Below are positions 6,672 through 6,808 of a stretch of DNA of 6,808 nt, in pieces (position 1 is the first letter of the stretch; each line of letters starts with the position of its first letter). Origin of the DNA: Psychrobacter sp. (GTDB taxonomy: Bacteria > Pseudomonadota > Gammaproteobacteria > Pseudomonadales > Moraxellaceae). The notes under the pieces are model-generated. The model was not told the DNA's origin and did no database searches. It saw nothing but the letters and a program-made list of their open reading frames with translations. Location: the NCBI GenBank assembly GCA_029264635.1, contig JARIAA010000270.1, positions 1-6,808 on the forward strand. Reading direction: 5' to 3'. Made by a program: the position numbers and the translations under genes.

Positions 6672-6739
6672 ATGGTATGCCAAAATAGCATCGCAAAATT
6701 CAGCTCAGCATGGACGTCATTCAAGGTGGTATAAATTAG

Positions 6740-6808
6740 ATGAATAATTCAAAAGCAATCGTTTCTGCATTATTAATAACACTCAGCGCAAGCAGTGTAA
6801 CGCTACTG
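6740..6808 (+). CDS. Start of an exported protein, probably the TPM-domain partner of LemA (partial)
   Basis: Only 23 codons are in the window, beginning MNNSKAIVSALLITLS, which reads as the start of a Sec signal peptide (one Lys, then a hydrophobic stretch); the cleavage site is not reached. An in-frame TAG directly precedes the ATG (6737-6739), so the gene cannot start further upstream. The ribosome site is probably AAGGTGG (6723-6729), 10 nt away, slightly long. A TPM-domain (YgcG-like) protein is the usual gene after lemA in many bacteria and those proteins start with a signal peptide, but no TPM residues are visible here, so the function is inferred from position only. Confidence 0.6.
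   Translation, partial: MNNSKAIVSALLITLSASSVTLL

Overview
The window looks like chromosomal DNA from a Moraxellaceae-type gammaproteobacterium, most likely Psychrobacter or a close relative. I infer this from moderately AT-rich DNA with long AT-rich intergenic gaps, the style of the encoded proteins and the gene content; no marker gene settles it. It holds five clear genes and the first codons of a sixth. I see no mobile element, CRISPR array, rRNA or tRNA.

Layout. 1-1223 (minus): the N-terminal third of cobalamin-dependent methionine synthase (metH), running off the left edge, with a plausible extended -10 promoter just upstream. 1224-1935: a gap of about 700 bp between divergent genes. Its right part carries three tandem 19-bp repeats and scattered inverted copies of a GGTAAGTT-like word, ending at a perfect TATAAT box. 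1936-3203 (plus): two tandem FAS1 (fasciclin-like) lipoprotein genes, apparently an old duplication, followed by a strong intrinsic terminator. 3337-4951 (minus): a sodium:alanine/glycine symporter of the AGCS family, converging on the FAS1 pair, with its own terminator. 4952-5905: a gap of about 950 bp between divergent genes, without a recognisable gene. 5906-6535 (plus): a LemA-family lipoprotein. 6536-6739: a spacer containing a perfect 14-bp inverted repeat. 6740 to the end: the signal-peptide start of another gene, probably the TPM-domain partner that commonly follows lemA.

How the genes relate. metH, the transporter and the lemA unit are separate transcription units with unrelated roles: methionine/folate metabolism, amino-acid uptake and the cell envelope. 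Three plus-strand genes encode predicted lipoproteins (two FAS1, one LemA), and the partial last gene also starts with an export signal, so the plus strand is largely envelope-directed. Nothing here amounts to a clearly new system. The places that best reward a second look are the repeat-rich control region of the FAS1 pair and the long hairpin between lemA and its downstream gene.
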